Below, piece after piece: positions 26,162 to 35,037 of a stretch of 64,000 nucleotides of DNA. Source of the DNA: Actinophytocola sp035995025 (GTDB lineage Bacteria; Actinomycetota; Actinomycetes; Mycobacteriales; Pseudonocardiaceae); the NCBI GenBank assembly GCA_035995025.1, contig DASYKY010000050.1, positions 48,034-112,033 of the forward strand. The letters are read 5' to 3'. The notes beneath the pieces are model-generated. The model did no database searches, was not told the DNA's origin, and saw only the letters and a list, made by a program, of their open reading frames with translations. The translations under genes and the position numbers were made by a program. Within the stretch, counting starts at the first letter, position 1, and each line of letters starts with the position of its first letter.

Positions 26162-27304
26162 GTGACTGTCCACGAGAAGGCGACACTGGGGCGGGTGTCG
26201 GGTGAACGCGTCCGGCTCGACTCCCTGACCGCGCTGCGGTTCGCCGCGGCGCTGAGCGTGTTCGTCTTTCACATCTTCGTCTACGTCTGGTTCACGGGCG
26301 GTGATCTGGAGCAGGACCCGGTCGGCACGTTGGGACTGCGCCTGGCGCTGGCCGGGGTCTCCTTCTTCTTCCTGCTCAGCGGGTTCGTGCTGACCTGGTC
26401 GGCCCGCGAGGGGGACACGCCGCGGGCGTTCCTGCGCAGGCGCCTGGCCAAGATCTACCCCAACCACGCGCTCACCTGGGCGGTGGCCCTGGCCCTGCTG
26501 CTGTGGACCGGCCAGCAGGTGGGCGCGTTGCGGGCGCTGAGCACGCTGCTGCTGGTGGAGGCGTGGATCCCCGACCCGCAGGTGCAGAGCGGGGTGAACC
26601 CGGTCTCGTGGTCGCTGGCCTGCGAGCTGTTCTTCTACCTCTGCTTCCCCTACCTGCACCGGCTCATCGCCCGGATCCGGCCGGAAAGGCTGTGGTACTG
26701 GGCCGCCGGCTGCTTCGCGGCGATCGCCCTGGTGCCCCTCCTGGTCATGGCAGTCACGCCCGCGGAACCCAAGTTGCCCGGGTCGGGGGCGACGCTGCTC
26801 CAGACCTGGCTCACCTACAACTTCCCGCCCGTCAGGCTCCTGGAGTTCGTCCTGGGCATCGTGCTGGCCCGGATCGTGATCACCGGCCGGTGGTACCCGA
26901 AGCGGTTCCGCCACGCGCTGATCGCCATCCCGCTCGGCTTCGCCGCCGCCGTGCAGGTGGTGTTCCCGTACCTGGTCACGGCGATCCTCGTGGTGCCGCT
27001 GGCGCTGCTGGTCCTGGCCGCGGCGCACGCCGACATAACCGGCTCGCGCGGCCTGCGCCGGCGGAGCTGGATCTGGCTGGGCGACATCTCCTTCGCGTTC
27101 TACATGACGCACCTGCTGGTGATCCTGTACCTGCACCGGCTCGTGGACCCCGAGGGCAACGCCAGCGTCGCGGCGGACATCGGGTACACGGCGTCCTACC
27201 TGGTGATCGCGGTGCTGATGTCCTGGCTGCTGTACCGGGTGGTGGAGCGGCCGGTCATGCGCAGGTGGGGCTCCTCGCGCGGTCGGCGGACGGCGGCGCG
27301 GTGA
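26162..27304 (+). CDS. Membrane acyltransferase, acyltransferase-3 (OafA-like) family
   Basis: 380 residues, about ten membrane helices. Family marks include LRFAAALSVFVFHIF with the catalytic-type His, FFFLLSGFVLTW, the RRLAKIYPNHA basic motif and FAFYMTHLLVI near the end. Such proteins move acyl groups onto sugars or polyketides at the membrane. GTG 26162 has AGGAGGAG upstream. It is within the enediyne cluster next to the SgcJ-like gene and could acylate a sugar on the product, as OafA relatives do in some macrolide clusters; envelope sugar O-acylation is the alternative. Confidence 0.85.
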   Translation: MTVHEKATLGRVSGERVRLDSLTALRFAAALSVFVFHIFVYVWFTGGDLEQDPVGTLGLRLALAGVSFFFLLSGFVLTWSAREGDTPRAFLRRRLAKIYPNHALTWAVALALLLWTGQQVGALRALSTLLLVEAWIPDPQVQSGVNPVSWSLACELFFYLCFPYLHRLIARIRPERLWYWAAGCFAAIALVPLLVMAVTPAEPKLPGSGATLLQTWLTYNFPPVRLLEFVLGIVLARIVITGRWYPKRFRHALIAIPLGFAAAVQVVFPYLVTAILVVPLALLVLAAAHADITGSRGLRRRSWIWLGDISFAFYMTHLLVILYLHRLVDPEGNASVAADIGYTASYLVIAVLMSWLLYRVVERPVMRRWGSSRGRRTAAR

Positions 27305-27307
27305 GCC

Positions 27308-27343
27308 CGGCGCGGGGCGCGGTGATCACCGCGCCCCGCGCCG
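27308..27343. terminator. Perfect 36-bp palindrome, bidirectional terminator
   Basis: A gap-free palindrome centred on GGTGATCACC lies between two convergent genes. Its arms are almost only G and C, so the RNA hairpin would be extremely stable from either side. No U-tract follows, as is common in high-GC genomes. Confidence 0.8.
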
Positions 27344-27365
27344 CATCGGGTCGTCCGCGGGCGCG

Positions 27366-28418
27366 TCACGAGGGTGACGTCTCGCTCCGGCCGGCCGTAC
27401 CGAGCAGGGAGCCGACCCGGCGGGCCGCCGCCATGCTGGCCCAGGAGACCAGCTCCACCAGCGCGCGGTCGTCCGCTCCGGTGCGGCGGAGGTCGTCGAC
27501 CATCTCGTCGTCGACCTGGTAGGACGCCAGCGCGACGAACAGCGCCAGCCGCCCCGCCGCCCGCTCCCGCTCGGGCAGCGTGGCGACCGCCTCGCCCGCC
27601 CAGGCCCGGCTGACGCCGGGAGGTCGTCCGTCCCAGGTGGACAGACGTTGACGAACGAGGTCCCGCACGCCGGCCGGTACCGAACGGGTGCCGGCGGCCT
27701 CGGTCGCGGCGTAGGCACGGGCGAACGCATCCGTGACGGTGTGGTTCGGCCGCGCCCAAGCGAGCTCGTCCGCTGCCGCTGCCGCCGGCGCCGGCGCCGG
27801 CGCCGGCGGCAGCAGGTCCAGGGACTCCCCCGGCCGTGGACCGCCGGTCGCTGCCGGTCGCAGAACGCCGCCGAGCACCCGCCGGGCCCGCGGCTTGGCG
27901 GACTCCGGCACGTGTGCCGGGAACGGCGAGTCGCGGAGGAACACGTTGACCACACGGTTGTAGTAGTGGAACGCCACGGCGACACCGATCAGCTCAGGCG
28001 CCTGCTCCGGCGGGCACGGCGGCAGGCCGGCGCCGCGCCCGGTCCCGGTGCCGCGCGCCCACTCGGTGAGCGCGGAGCGATCGGCACCGGGGATCGCGGC
28101 CAGCGTCATGCCGTGCACGTCCTCGCAGTACGGGCAACTGTTGGCCACCGATACCCCCGTGGCCACCGCCTCCTTGCCGGCCCGGTCGGCAACCCCTTGG
28201 GCCAGCAGGGTTTCGCGCAGGATCATCCACGACGCGGCCAGCATGTCCGGGGCCACCGAGTGCAGCGCCGTCGGCGGCGCGAGCATGCCGAAGTCGCGCT
28301 CCACCTGCCGGTACACATCAGCCACCCGCCCCTGCGCGTGGCGGCGCTTCACGACCTTCACGTGGCGGGTGTCGTTGAGCGACCTGCGCACCGCGAGGCG
28401 GACCAACATGGGAATCAT
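27366..28418 (-). CDS. AhpD-like/carboxymuconolactone decarboxylase-fold protein
   Basis: 350 residues. The N-terminal half carries the AhpD redox signature NSCPYCEDVHGM (CxxC plus His) near residue 95 after a conserved EAVATGVSVA helix. An Ala/Pro-rich linker (about 208-222) leads to a second, helical half without Cys. AhpD proteins are thiol-dependent peroxidases. It is the last gene of the minus-strand enediyne operon, with GAGGAG before ATG 28418, so it might protect against oxidants or act on a thiol-reactive intermediate. That role is inference. Confidence 0.75.
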   Translation of the reverse strand: MIPMLVRLAVRRSLNDTRHVKVVKRRHAQGRVADVYRQVERDFGMLAPPTALHSVAPDMLAASWMILRETLLAQGVADRAGKEAVATGVSVANSCPYCEDVHGMTLAAIPGADRSALTEWARGTGTGRGAGLPPCPPEQAPELIGVAVAFHYYNRVVNVFLRDSPFPAHVPESAKPRARRVLGGVLRPAATGGPRPGESLDLLPPAPAPAPAAAAADELAWARPNHTVTDAFARAYAATEAAGTRSVPAGVRDLVRQRLSTWDGRPPGVSRAWAGEAVATLPERERAAGRLALFVALASYQVDDEMVDDLRRTGADDRALVELVSWASMAAARRVGSLLGTAGRSETSPS

Positions 28419-28428
28419 GCCTGCTCCT

Positions 28429-28488
28429 CAGTGTCCGGGCCAGTGTCCGGGCCAGTGTCCGGGTCAGTGTCCGGGTCGGTTTCCAGGC
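28429..28488. repeat. 12-bp tandem repeat, about five copies
   Basis: CAGTGTCCGGGC and its one-base variant CAGTGTCCGGGT repeat four times head to tail, with a fifth degenerate unit. The array covers the last codons and stop of the methyltransferase gene and most of the gap before the AhpD-like gene. The period is four codons, so slippage would lengthen the protein tail by whole repeats or move the stop. Confidence 0.85.
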
Positions 28489-29657
28489 CGGCGCGCCAGG
28501 ACCGCGCCCACGACGAAGTCCGGGTACCTCTCGGCGATCTCGTCCACGTCCGGCAGCACGGTCACGTCGCCGAGTCCGGCCGCCTCGAACGTGGCCCGCC
28601 ACGCGGCCGGGGTGAGGAAGCCGTGCGTCGGTCGCTTCACCGGTTCCGTCACCACGTCGGTGAAGCTGTCCAGGAAGTCGAAGATGATCTCGGCGTGGAT
28701 GGGCCGGGCGCGCTTCGTCGGCCGTACGCACTCGGAGACCACGACCGTGCCGCCCGGCTTGAGCGCCTTCGCCGCCTCGCCGATGACGAAGTCGAGGTGC
28801 GGCGCGACATGGAAGCAGTTGACGGAGTACACGGCGTCGAACGTGCCAGGCTCGACACCCTGGTCCGCCCAGGGCAGCGTCATGTCCAGGAGCGCCGTTT
28901 CGACCACTGTGGACGGTGAAGCCGCCGCCCGGGCGGCCTGCTCCCCGTACCGGGCGAAGGTCTCGGCGACCTCGGTGAAGCGGTAGCGGGTGATGCCCTC
29001 GCCGAGCGTGCGCAGCGCCTCCTCGGCCCCGCTGCCGCAGCCGCCGCCGATCTCGAGGACCTCGAACGACTCGCCGTCGGCGGGCAGGAGGCGGGACAGC
29101 GCCTCCGCCCCGACTGTGTTGTTGATGGCGTACAGGGGGTTGTCGTTGGAGAAGTACCGCAGCCAGAGCGGGAACCTCTGCGGGGCGAAGAGGATCTCGT
29201 CGCCCGTGGCCTCGCCGGCGAAGTAGCGCTTCGCCTCGTCCACCAACGTCCGCAGGATCTCGACGGCGACCGCGGCGCCCGGCGCCCGGCCGGCCAGCTC
29301 GGCCGCGACGTCGGTGAAGTCCTGCGGCCGCTCCGGGCCCGGGTAGTACTCCCCCTTGTGCCGCTCCAGGATCCCGGAGTCCGACAACCACTCGTAGAGG
29401 AAGCTCAGCGCAACCGTGCGGCGCCACGGGATCGAGAGCTCCTTCTTGGCCCGCGCCACCGAGGTGCCGGCGCTCGTGGGCAGCGCGCCGATCGAGTCGA
29501 GGATGCCGTACGCGGTCGCGTCCACGAGCCGGGCGAACGTCTCGTTCGCCGCCAGGAACCGATACGAGAACAGCCGACGGACGCGCTCGTCGGCGATGAC
29601 GGCGCGCAGCTGCGTGAACTCCGTGACCTTTGGGTGGTGCAGTCGCAGGTCGTCCAT
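28464..29657 (-). CDS. SAM-dependent methyltransferase of the enediyne operon
   Basis: 397 residues. A roughly 190-residue helical N-terminal domain precedes a Rossmann domain with motif I VLEIGGGCGSGAEEAL, then FDAVYSVNCFHVAPHLDF and PGGTVVVSECV. The helical front domain recalls methyltransferases that act on large natural-product substrates. ATG 29657 has AAGGGAG at good spacing; ATG 29678, which overlaps the P450 stop, is less likely. It lies between the P450 and AhpD-like genes in the operon, so it may methylate a hydroxyl made by the P450. The target is unknown. The C-terminus ends inside a tandem repeat. Confidence 0.85.
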   Translation of the reverse strand: MDDLRLHHPKVTEFTQLRAVIADERVRRLFSYRFLAANETFARLVDATAYGILDSIGALPTSAGTSVARAKKELSIPWRRTVALSFLYEWLSDSGILERHKGEYYPGPERPQDFTDVAAELAGRAPGAAVAVEILRTLVDEAKRYFAGEATGDEILFAPQRFPLWLRYFSNDNPLYAINNTVGAEALSRLLPADGESFEVLEIGGGCGSGAEEALRTLGEGITRYRFTEVAETFARYGEQAARAAASPSTVVETALLDMTLPWADQGVEPGTFDAVYSVNCFHVAPHLDFVIGEAAKALKPGGTVVVSECVRPTKRARPIHAEIIFDFLDSFTDVVTEPVKRPTHGFLTPAAWRATFEAAGLGDVTVLPDVDEIAERYPDFVVGAVLARRPGNRPGH

Positions 29658-29674
29658 CGTGCTCTCCCTTCCGG

Positions 29675-31057
29675 TCATGCCGCAGACCTGCCGGCGCCCG
29701 CCGGCCAGGGGTGGACGGTCAGCGGGAGCCCGCCGCCGAGGCGCAGTGACATCATCGGCTCGGGCCGGACCTCGAAGCCGGGTACGGCGTCCAGCCGCAG
29801 CTCGCGCATCAGCGTGGAGATGATGAAGGTGGCCTCGATCATCCCCAGGTGGTTGCCGACGCAGAACCGTGGGCCCGCGCCGAACGGGAGGTGCGCGTAG
29901 CGGGGCCGGTCCACCGGCGCGTCCGGGTCGAACCGCGCCGGGTCGAACCGGTCCGGGTCGGCCCAGTACCTCGGGTGCCGGTGCAGGGTGTACGGGCAGA
30001 TCAGCACGTCCGCCCCGGCGGGCACGTGGTAGCCGCCGACCTCGTCGTCGGCCAGCGCGCGGCGCGGCAGGATCCACACCGGCGGGTAGAGCCGCATCGT
30101 CTCCTGCAGCACCATGTTCGTGTAACGCAGCTTCGGCAGGTCCTCGTACCCCGGGCGGCCGCGGCCGTAGACCGACACCGCCTCCTCGTGCAGCCTGCGG
30201 CGCACGTCCGGGTGCCGGCTCACCATGTTCAGTGTCCAGCCCACCGTGCTCGCGGTCGTCTCGTGCCCGGCGAGCAGCAGCGTCACCAGCTCGTCGCGCA
30301 TGCGGCCGTCGGCGACCCGCTTGTCGGTCTCCCTCGCGGTCGAGGCGATGAGCCGGGTCAGCACGTCGTCCCCGGATCCGGACGGGCTCGCCTTCCGTTG
30401 CGCCACCAGGACTCGCACGATCCGCTCGAGGTCGGCGCGCGCGTGCCGGAACGCCCGCTGGCCGTGCAGCGGCAGCCACCGCGGCACCAGGCCCAGCGTC
30501 TCCATCTCGAACATGGCCTGGTCCTGCACGGCCTCGAAGGAGTGGCCGACCGACTCGAACGCGCCCAGATCGGCGTCGAGCAGCGTGCGGCCGAGCACGC
30601 CCATCGTGAGCCCGGTGACCTCGGCGAGCACGTCCACCGGCCGGCCGGTCCCCTGGTGCACGCGCAGCCGCTCTACCAGACCGAGCGCCTCGTCGACGAT
30701 CACGTCGGCCTGCGCGGCGATCCGCTTGTGCTGGAACACCGGCTGGATGGTGCGCCGCTGTTCCTTCCACAGCTCACCCTCCGACGTCAGCAGCCCGTCG
30801 CCGAGCGCGCGCTTCGCCTCGGTGTAGCCGATGCCCTTGTGGTAGTTGGGGGCGTTGTCCGCGAGCACGTGCTTGGCGTGGTCGGGGTGGTTGAAGATGT
30901 AGAGCGTCTTCGGGCCGATCCGTACCCGCACCGCGTCGCCGTACTCGCGGACCGCCTCGCTCATCAAGCCGAGCCGGTCCGCGCGCAGCTTGCGGAGGAT
31001 GCCCGGGGCCGCCCGGCGCGGCGGCCCCGGCGGCACCCGGCGGCCGGTGCCGGTCAT
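29675..31057 (-). CDS. Cytochrome P450 (enediyne-cluster type)
   Basis: 460 residues with all P450 landmarks: I-helix AGHETTAS, K-helix ETMRLYPP (ExxR), and the heme loop FGAGPRFCVGNHLG with the heme-binding Cys at about residue 399. The N-terminus is soluble (PPGPPRRAAPGIL), so it depends on separate redox partners. It overlaps the UnbU-type gene by ATGA and is therefore tightly co-expressed with the enediyne core. Conserved P450s of this type accompany nine-membered enediyne synthases and are thought to oxidise the core after polyene release. Confidence 0.9.
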   Translation of the reverse strand: MTGTGRRVPPGPPRRAAPGILRKLRADRLGLMSEAVREYGDAVRVRIGPKTLYIFNHPDHAKHVLADNAPNYHKGIGYTEAKRALGDGLLTSEGELWKEQRRTIQPVFQHKRIAAQADVIVDEALGLVERLRVHQGTGRPVDVLAEVTGLTMGVLGRTLLDADLGAFESVGHSFEAVQDQAMFEMETLGLVPRWLPLHGQRAFRHARADLERIVRVLVAQRKASPSGSGDDVLTRLIASTARETDKRVADGRMRDELVTLLLAGHETTASTVGWTLNMVSRHPDVRRRLHEEAVSVYGRGRPGYEDLPKLRYTNMVLQETMRLYPPVWILPRRALADDEVGGYHVPAGADVLICPYTLHRHPRYWADPDRFDPARFDPDAPVDRPRYAHLPFGAGPRFCVGNHLGMIEATFIISTLMRELRLDAVPGFEVRPEPMMSLRLGGGLPLTVHPWPAGAGRSAA

Positions 31058-32079
31058 GCCGCGGCCGAGCGAGTCGCGGGCCCACCATCGCCGGACATCG
31101 CCGCGATCGGCGGAGCCTCGGACTCGGCCCTGGTCTTCTGCTCGGCCTCGAACCGGACGCGTGCCTTGTTGACGAAGTGCACGCCCCACAGGAACATGCC
31201 GCGGATCAGGCACACGATCGCGGTGGCGAAGAACAGGCCGTACGCGATGTGCGCGATCATGAAGACGCCGTAAACCACGGCCACCCCCGCGCCGAACGCG
31301 AACTGAGGCCCGCGCTTCGACGGCGTGGTGCCCGGGTCGGTCACCATGTAGTTGGTGTACAGGATGAACGCGACGCCGGTCATGACCGCGAGCGCGCCCG
31401 GGATCGCCGTGCCGAACAGCACGCCGCGCAGGATCGCCTGCAACGCGAAGAAGCTCAGCCAGCCCATGATCAGCCAGATCCGGCCGGTCAGCTTCGCGTT
31501 GAGCATGGTGCCGGTGACGATGATGATGCCCGGCACGATCCAGCTGCCCCAGTCGTTGACGCCCTCCGTGAAGTGGTACGGCGGCGCGATGCTGCCCCAC
31601 GGGAAGAGCACGAGCACCATCAGGATCCCGAAGTTGGACGGGTTCATGTAGTGCCGCAGGTTGCCCCGCACGGGGGCACGCAGGATCCACTTGGCGGCCA
31701 CGGCGAGCGTGACCGCGAACATCATCACGAAGATCCGGTCGTTGACGTAGATCAGCATGTTCAGCGCGAGGCTGGTGATGTGCGCCGGGAACAGGAACTC
31801 CACCAGGCCCTTCCGCCCGCCGCCGCGGTAGCGGGGGGTGCGGCCCTCGACCCGGGCGCCGATCGTCTCCAGCACCAGCTCGGTGGTGTAGCCGACGGCG
31901 AGCGCGACCAGCGGCCAGGTCCACGGTTGCTCGAAGCCGAGGAAGAGGTAGCCGGCGATGTTGAACGCCGTGATCGAGATGGCGAACCGGCGCAGCGCGA
32001 TGACGATCTTGGGGTCGTGCCGCCGCGGGGGCGGGCCGGCGGGTGGTGCTCCGCCGGACTTCGTTTCCTGGACAGTCAT
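31054..32079 (-). CDS. unbU: Enediyne membrane protein UnbU (E5 type)
   Basis: 341 residues with about nine membrane helices. It resembles the NqrB/RnfD-like UnbU family known only from enediyne clusters: IALRRFAISITAFNIAGY, FPAHITSLALNMLIY, HYMNPSNFGILMVL and FILYTNYMVTDPGTTPSKR, the last like the flavin-attachment region of RnfD/NqrB. A role in electron transfer or in membrane-bound maturation of the core is proposed for the family but not proven. It overlaps the P450 start and lies 7 bases after UnbV. One of the five-gene cassette (E3, E4, E5, E, E10) that defines enediyne loci. Confidence 0.92.
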   Translation of the reverse strand: MTVQETKSGGAPPAGPPPRRHDPKIVIALRRFAISITAFNIAGYLFLGFEQPWTWPLVALAVGYTTELVLETIGARVEGRTPRYRGGGRKGLVEFLFPAHITSLALNMLIYVNDRIFVMMFAVTLAVAAKWILRAPVRGNLRHYMNPSNFGILMVLVLFPWGSIAPPYHFTEGVNDWGSWIVPGIIIVTGTMLNAKLTGRIWLIMGWLSFFALQAILRGVLFGTAIPGALAVMTGVAFILYTNYMVTDPGTTPSKRGPQFAFGAGVAVVYGVFMIAHIAYGLFFATAIVCLIRGMFLWGVHFVNKARVRFEAEQKTRAESEAPPIAAMSGDGGPATRSAAA

Positions 32080-32086
32080 CTTCTTC

Positions 32087-34057
32087 TCACCTCTCCACGG
32101 CGGACTCGCCGAGCACGAGCGCGTGCCGGCCCTGGCTGAGCTTGAGTTCCTGCTGGTGCACCGCGCCGCGCCGGTCCCGCCACTGCACGTGTACCCGGAC
32201 GGGGCCCTGGGCGTCGCCGAGGCCGATGTGCGCCTCGCTACTGCGCTTGCCTGCGTGCCCGCTGCCCCCGTCGACCCGCTGCACGTAGCGCTTGCCGTCC
32301 GATGTGGACACCGTGACCTCGGCGCCGGTGACCGGCGAGCCCGGCGCGGGCGCGGTGCCCACCGTGGCCGCCTGCTCGCGGGTCAGCAACAGGTCGAGGT
32401 AGCCACCGGGTTTCGGCGCCTCGTTGTGGTAGAAGATCGGGTCGCCGTACTGGCGCGCCACCGCGAGGTCGAGCCGCCCGTCGCCGTCGGCGTCCCCGAT
32501 GGCGATGCCACGGGTCGGAATCGGCACGGCGAGCCCCAGGTCGGGCGCGAGGTCGGTGTAGCGGCCATCGGCGCCTTTGACGAAGAAGTGCAGCGTGTCG
32601 CCGCCGGCGATGTCGTCGCCCTCGTTGGCGTTGGGCCAGGAGGCCGGGTTGGCGACCAGGGCGTCGTTGGCCATGGCCAGTTCCTGCAGCTGTGGCCACC
32701 GGTTGACGTGGCCCTTGATGAACCCGTTGGATACCGCGATGTCCAGCTCCCCGGAGTTGGCGAAGTCGGCGACCTTGTTGTCCCAGCTCCAGCCCGACCA
32801 GGCGGTGCCATCCGCGCCACTCTCGTCGCGGAACGGCGCCTCGCCGTCGCGCAGCTGCGCCCGCACGTCTGCCTGGTTCTTCGCGGTGTTGAGGTAGTGG
32901 AAGTTGCTCTCCACGATGCCCCAGCCGACGGTGAGGTTGGAGACGAACGCGTCGTAGAGGCCGTCGTGGTTGAAGTCGCCGAAGTCGACGCCCATGCCCT
33001 TGAACGAGTCGTTGGCGATCCGCTTGGACTTCGGCGTGCCGGGCGCGCGGGTCGTCGTGACGTTGGTGAACTTCAGGTGACCGGGCCTGGATTCGTTGTA
33101 CAGCAAACGGTCCTGCCCGAAGTCGTTGGCGAGGTACAGCTCGGGCAGCTGGTCGCCGTCCAGGTCGGTAGCGCTGGACGCGAGCGTCCAGCCGTGCCGC
33201 GCCTGTTCCGGGAGCACGTCCTGCGGGGCCCGCTCGAACGTGGCGGTCGGGTCGTCGCCCGCCGTGGCGCCCTGAGACAGCAGGATGGCCTTCTCGCCGC
33301 CGTTCTGCGCGTGCGACAGGGAGTGGTTCATCGTCACCCCGCCGTCCTTGCCCGGGTCGAGGATGGGGCTGTCGGGGAAGTAGTTGCCGACAAAGATGTC
33401 GTCGTGGCCGTCACCGTCGAGGTCGGCGACGCTCGCCGCGTTGGAGTTCCACTGTGGACCGTCGTACTTTCCGTCCGGGCCGGTGTAGTCGCCCGGCACG
33501 GCCTCGACCGGCTTGAAGGCACCGGCCGACAGCGAGTCATGGTTCGCCTTTTGCAGGTAGAGGACCGGGACCCGGCCCCACATGTAGACCAGCAGGTCCA
33601 GCCGGCCGTCCTCGTTGAGGTCGGCGGGCACGCAGCCCATCGGCGCCATGACATCGTTGACCGGCAACGGTTCCGGGCGTAGCTCGAACGGCGCGTACCG
33701 GTCGCCGCCCTTGCCCGGGGTCGGCGTGACGATGACCTGGTCGGTACGCGGGTCGACTAGGCACAGGTCGTTGGGCAGCCGGTCGCCGTCCAGGTCGTTC
33801 ATCGCGACCGCGGCGCCGACCGACGACATCCACGCGTCGAAGTGCTTGTACGCCTGGTTGACCTGCCGGATCGACTGCTGCTTGTCCGACGCCGGCAGCG
33901 CGAGGCTGTGGCCGGCGAACGCGTACCTGCTCGCCAGCTCGTCCCGGGCGTCGGCCCCGCTCGTCGGCAGCTTGACGGCGAAGAAGAAGCCGACGACGAC
34001 CACGAGCGCGATGACACCGGTCAGCTGCCGGCGCAGCATGCCCAGTACCCCGTTCAT
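32087..34057 (-). CDS. unbV: Enediyne protein UnbV (E4 type), FG-GAP/ASPIC propeller
   Basis: 656 residues. One N-terminal membrane anchor (about residues 9-28) holds a large extracytoplasmic beta-propeller built of FG-GAP/VCBS-type calcium repeats: DLDGDRLPNDL, DLNEDGRLDLLV, DLDGDGHDDIFVGNY, DFNHDGLYDAFVSN and GDADGDGRLDLAVARQ. A C-terminal ASPIC/UnbV domain ends the protein. The family is conserved in enediyne clusters; its biochemical role is unknown. ATG 34057 overlaps the stop of the DUF1702 gene and lies in the main core operon. Confidence 0.93.
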   Translation of the reverse strand: MNGVLGMLRRQLTGVIALVVVVGFFFAVKLPTSGADARDELASRYAFAGHSLALPASDKQQSIRQVNQAYKHFDAWMSSVGAAVAMNDLDGDRLPNDLCLVDPRTDQVIVTPTPGKGGDRYAPFELRPEPLPVNDVMAPMGCVPADLNEDGRLDLLVYMWGRVPVLYLQKANHDSLSAGAFKPVEAVPGDYTGPDGKYDGPQWNSNAASVADLDGDGHDDIFVGNYFPDSPILDPGKDGGVTMNHSLSHAQNGGEKAILLSQGATAGDDPTATFERAPQDVLPEQARHGWTLASSATDLDGDQLPELYLANDFGQDRLLYNESRPGHLKFTNVTTTRAPGTPKSKRIANDSFKGMGVDFGDFNHDGLYDAFVSNLTVGWGIVESNFHYLNTAKNQADVRAQLRDGEAPFRDESGADGTAWSGWSWDNKVADFANSGELDIAVSNGFIKGHVNRWPQLQELAMANDALVANPASWPNANEGDDIAGGDTLHFFVKGADGRYTDLAPDLGLAVPIPTRGIAIGDADGDGRLDLAVARQYGDPIFYHNEAPKPGGYLDLLLTREQAATVGTAPAPGSPVTGAEVTVSTSDGKRYVQRVDGGSGHAGKRSSEAHIGLGDAQGPVRVHVQWRDRRGAVHQQELKLSQGRHALVLGESAVER

Positions 34058-35037
34058 GTGTTGACACCTCCAAGGGAAACGAACTCGCTGGCGAGCCGCT
34101 GCCGCCATATCTCGTACGCCGGCTCGTCGCCGTCGACCTGGTGCGCCGGGCGGAGCGCGTCCACGAGCCGGGCCGCCTCCGCCGGGGTCGTGCCACAGAA
34201 CACCTGGGTGGCGAGCGCCGTGTGGGGCGGCACGATGCCGGCCCGGACCCGGGCGTACGCCGCGAACGCACTCGCCTGCGCCACGCCGGCCAGGAACTCG
34301 CCGGCGCGGCCGGCGAACGCGCGCAGCTCGTCCTCGCTGACGCCGCCGGCGTAGGTGGCCGCGAGCCCGCTGCCGCTGTAGAGATCACCACGGCGGGACG
34401 TTGGGAACGTGTCGATCAGGTTGGCCACCCGCTCGACGTCCGTGCCGCCGATGAACCACATCGCGCGGCCGATGCCCTGGTCGATCGCGCGGTTGGCATA
34501 GCAGGCGTGCGGGCCGGCGGGCCACGGGAACCGCGGGTCCTGGTGCCGCGCGCCGACGTAGCGCGCGGTGCGGAAGTAGGCCTGATGGAAGCCGTAGCCA
34601 TCGAGCACCAGCGGCACCAGGACCGGATCCAGGGCCGCGGGCCGGGGCCAGCGGAACCGCGGCAGCCGGGCCATCGCCCAGCCGATCCCGACGTAGACCA
34701 GGTATTGGTGCGCGTCGCCGCGCGGGCCGGCAAGGAACCGGCGGACGTTGTCCGAGCGGCCGAACGGCAACCCGTCGAGCACCGCGAAGCCCATGCCCGC
34801 GCCCTCGTACCCGAACCCACGCAGCCAGTCGGGCAGCTGCTCGAGCGCATCCTCGGCGGCGGCCGGCGTGCGGGCCTCCACCGCATGCGCGTACCCGGTG
34901 AGGAATGACTTCCCGACGGTTTCCAACCTTTCCTTGGCGGCCGGAGACTTCTTGTGGAACCCGCGCCGGTCGAGGCTCGTCTCGACGACGTTCGGCGTCA
35001 GTAGACGGCGTCGCAACGCTCGCCAGGAACTACTCAA
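34054..35037 (-). CDS. unbL: Enediyne DUF1702 protein, UnbL/E3 type (copy 1)
   Basis: 327 residues. Family features: RRGFHKKSP, GFGYEGAGMGFAVLDGL, YVGIGWAMARLPRF, LDGYGFHQAYFRT, DQGIGRAMWFI and the C-terminal EIWRQRLASE. DUF1702 proteins are present in essentially every enediyne cluster and are required for production in those tested, but their reaction is unsettled. The start is TTG 35037, which overlaps the TGA of the second DUF1702 gene and has AAGGGGAG upstream. The UnbV gene overlaps its end, so this is one transcript. Confidence 0.9.
   Translation of the reverse strand: MSSSWRALRRRLLTPNVVETSLDRRGFHKKSPAAKERLETVGKSFLTGYAHAVEARTPAAAEDALEQLPDWLRGFGYEGAGMGFAVLDGLPFGRSDNVRRFLAGPRGDAHQYLVYVGIGWAMARLPRFRWPRPAALDPVLVPLVLDGYGFHQAYFRTARYVGARHQDPRFPWPAGPHACYANRAIDQGIGRAMWFIGGTDVERVANLIDTFPTSRRGDLYSGSGLAATYAGGVSEDELRAFAGRAGEFLAGVAQASAFAAYARVRAGIVPPHTALATQVFCGTTPAEAARLVDALRPAHQVDGDEPAYEIWRQRLASEFVSLGGVNT

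Noticed and set aside
28429..28488. CRISPR-like array
   Set aside because: The units are contiguous 12-mers with no spacers and no cas genes nearby.
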